Assembly (NCBI GenBank): GCA_902795765.1
Contig: CADBMQ010000202.1
Location: forward strand, 1 to 5,957
Length of the DNA: 5,957 nt
Origin: Oscillospiraceae bacterium
GTDB taxonomy: Bacteria > Bacillota > Clostridia > Oscillospirales > Acutalibacteraceae
Direction of reading: 5' to 3'
Below the pieces are notes generated by a model that saw only the letters and a list, made by a program, of their open reading frames with translations, did not search any database and was not told the origin of the DNA. Made by a program: the position numbers and the translations under genes. The first letter of the stretch is position 1. Each line of letters opens with the position of its first letter. This document shows positions 4,548 to 5,957 of this stretch, in pieces.

Positions 4548-4811
4548 GTGAAAAGAAACATTCGACAAAGTATGCAGGCGCTGTTGCGACTGCCTGTCAT
4601 ATCGGAAGAAGAAAAAAAGCAACTTGAAAAAATCGGAGTAAAAACAAAAAATCCGAGAAACTGCGAACTAATTGCACTTCGACTTTTCGAGGCGGCACAA
4701 AGGGGAGAACTCTCTGCCTTGAAAGAGGTTTTGCGACTTGATGGCGAAGAAACGCAGACCGACGGAACGGTAAAAATCTTGTGCGATTTCGAGGATAAAA
4801 ATGACTGTTAG
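4548..4811 (+). CDS. Terminase small subunit-like protein (short)
   Basis: This 87-residue protein sits directly upstream of the large terminase gene, the canonical small-subunit position. Its body, SMQALLRLPVISEEEKKQLEKIGV...NCELIALRLFEAAQRGELSALKEVLRL (8-68), resembles the helical segment of clostridial phage proteins annotated as small terminase. That pattern is 'KxLxxLP...LxxxG...A...AxxGxxxAxxxLxxLxGE'. An acidic tail follows. No HTH is evident, and it is far shorter than classical TerS such as PBSX XtmA. The start is GTG at 4548-4550, with AAAGAGG (4535-4541) 6 nt upstream. Its 3' end overlaps the large terminase start by 11 nt, implying coupled translation. Position is strong evidence; sequence similarity is from memory, so the functional call is moderate. 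Confidence 0.68.
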   Translation: MKRNIRQSMQALLRLPVISEEEKKQLEKIGVKTKNPRNCELIALRLFEAAQRGELSALKEVLRLDGEETQTDGTVKILCDFEDKNDC

Positions 4812-5957
4812 TTTGCGAAAAACAGTCGGTGGAGGGTATGAAGATTATTGGCACTCAAAGGCAAGATACCGTGTACTAAAAGGTGGTAAGGGCAGCAAGA
4901 AATCTGCTACTACTGCGTTGAACATAATCGTTAGAATGATGCAATATCGTGATGCTAATACATTAGTTGTTCGTCAAGTAATGGATACGCATAGATCATC
5001 GACATTTGCACAGTTGCGTTGGGCGATCAATCGATTACAGGTAGGTCATCTGTGGAAAACAACAGTTTCTCCGATGGAAATAACCTACATACCGACAGGG
5101 CAAAAGATATTGTTTCGTGGTTTTGATGATGTACTTAAACTTGCATCAACAACAGTTGACAAAGGTTATCTGTGTTGGGTGTGGATTGAGGAAGCATACG
5201 AGATACCAAGCGAGTCAGACTTCGACAAACTTGACTTGTCCGTGCCTCGTGGTGCAGTTCCATCGCCGTTATTCAAACAAACTACAATAACATTTAATCC
5301 TTGGCACGAAGGACATTGGTTGAAATCACGATTTTTCGATAATCCACCAAGCAATGCAGATATTTATTCAACAAATTATATGTGTAACGAGTTCCTTGAT
5401 AGCACCGATATTGCCGTGTTCGAGCGAATGAAAAGTGAGAACCCACGCAAGTATGCAGTCGCAGGGCTTGGCGAATGGGGTGTGACAGAAGGACTTGTAT
5501 TTGATAATTGGAGCGTCTGCGATTTTGACAAAACCATTCTAAAACAAAACGAGCAAATCCATTTTATTTTCGGTCTCGACTACGGCTACACAAACGATCC
5601 GTGTGCCTTTGTCGTGGCAGGTGTGGACAGGTCGCAGAACAAAATCTATATAGTTGACGAGCATTATCAAAAGCGAATGCTCAATTCAGATATAGCAAGA
5701 ATGCTTGTTTCAAAAGGCTACTCGAAAGAACGAATATATGCCGACTCGGCAGAGCCAAAATCGAACGATGAACTACGGCGACTCGGCATTACCCGAATAA
5801 CACCCGCACAAAAGGGTGCAGATAGTGTTCGAAACGGAATTGCGACACTTTTGGAGTACCAAATCTGCGTCCACCCAACCTGTAAAAATATGATTGCAGA
5901 ACTTTCGTCATACCATTGGGCGACCGACAAACTCGGACGAACACAAAACTATCCGGA
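4801..5957 (+). CDS. Phage terminase large subunit, Terminase_3/PBSX family (partial)
   Basis: This is the packaging motor and nuclease that cuts concatemeric DNA and drives it into the prohead; 385 codons are present before the window ends. The ATPase domain includes YRVLKGGKGSKKSAT with the Walker A-like loop (28-35), YLCWVWIEEA as Walker B with catalytic Glu (123-132), and TFNP (164-167) as the coupling motif. The RNase H-like nuclease domain begins near residue 255 with FGLDYGYTNDP (metal ligand D260) and YADSAEPKS (D315); the last acidic ligand would lie past the edge. The P-loop carries Lys where GKS loops have Gly (SKKS). I recall GSRGSKKS/ASKKS variants in phage terminases of clostridia and streptococci, so it is probably functional. 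ATG at 4801-4803 has GAGG (4791-4794) 6 nt upstream and overlaps the previous gene by 11 nt. Confidence 0.95.
   Translation, partial: MTVSLRKTVGGGYEDYWHSKARYRVLKGGKGSKKSATTALNIIVRMMQYRDANTLVVRQVMDTHRSSTFAQLRWAINRLQVGHLWKTTVSPMEITYIPTGQKILFRGFDDVLKLASTTVDKGYLCWVWIEEAYEIPSESDFDKLDLSVPRGAVPSPLFKQTTITFNPWHEGHWLKSRFFDNPPSNADIYSTNYMCNEFLDSTDIAVFERMKSENPRKYAVAGLGEWGVTEGLVFDNWSVCDFDKTILKQNEQIHFIFGLDYGYTNDPCAFVVAGVDRSQNKIYIVDEHYQKRMLNSDIARMLVSKGYSKERIYADSAEPKSNDELRRLGITRITPAQKGADSVRNGIATLLEYQICVHPTCKNMIAELSSYHWATDKLGRTQNYP

Noticed and set aside
4838..4879. ATG with a strong GGAGGG upstream inside the large terminase gene (13-codon out-of-frame ORF)
   Set aside because: The GGAGGG encodes Gly-Gly in the terminase N-terminus and the ORF ends quickly; most likely coincidence.
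1..5957. tRNA, rRNA, CRISPR array or insertion sequence
   Set aside because: No cloverleaf with anticodon arm, no regularly spaced repeat array and no transposase-like frame was seen on either strand.

Overview
The window looks like a low-GC Firmicutes chromosome, most likely a clostridial (Eubacteriales) species. This rests on a complete ctsR-mcsA-mcsB-clpC order, AAGGAG-type ribosome binding sites, TTGACA/TATAAT-type promoters and phage proteins resembling those of clostridial and lactic-acid-bacterial phages. The genus cannot be fixed from the sequence.

Positions 1-2582 hold the class III heat-shock / protein-arginine-phosphorylation operon on the minus strand, in order ctsR (repressor), mcsA (zinc-binding activator), mcsB (arginine kinase) and clpC (AAA+ unfoldase, only the N-terminal domain is inside the window). 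A promoter with a 17-bp spacer lies upstream of ctsR. A textbook tandem-heptad CtsR operator (GGTCAAA-N3-AGTCAAA) covers its -35 and spacer, so the operon is expected to be autoregulated: McsB, activated by McsA, disables CtsR and tags proteins for ClpC. The second phosphoarginine pocket of this ClpC appears to have lost its glutamate.

Positions 2583-3176 are a divergent, mostly intergenic tract. It holds a perfect palindrome, an extra pair of CtsR-like heptads, a 39-residue Cys/Gly-rich one-helix membrane protein gene with its own terminator, and then a strongly structured non-coding block. That block contains a bidirectional terminator-like hairpin, a tiny SD-equipped ORF (MLKR) inside a stem, and an 11-bp perfect hairpin followed by a T tract. 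It may be the boundary between the chromosome and the phage-derived segment.

Positions 3177-5957 are phage-derived. Leftward genes encode an Xre/CI-type repressor and an ImmA/IrrE-type metallopeptidase, an ImmR/ImmA-like switch pair. Rightward genes are a Cro-like HTH protein, a 57-residue zinc-ribbon-like protein, a very short terminase-small-like protein and a Terminase_3-type large terminase that runs off the right end. Two well-formed divergent promoters face away from each other between repressor and cro, with GTTGT/ACAAC half-sites scattered over both. The early module goes straight from the switch to packaging, with no integrase, excisionase or replication gene here. This layout recalls PBSX-type defective prophages, although missing genes could lie beyond the right edge. 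No tRNA, rRNA, CRISPR array or insertion sequence was recognised.
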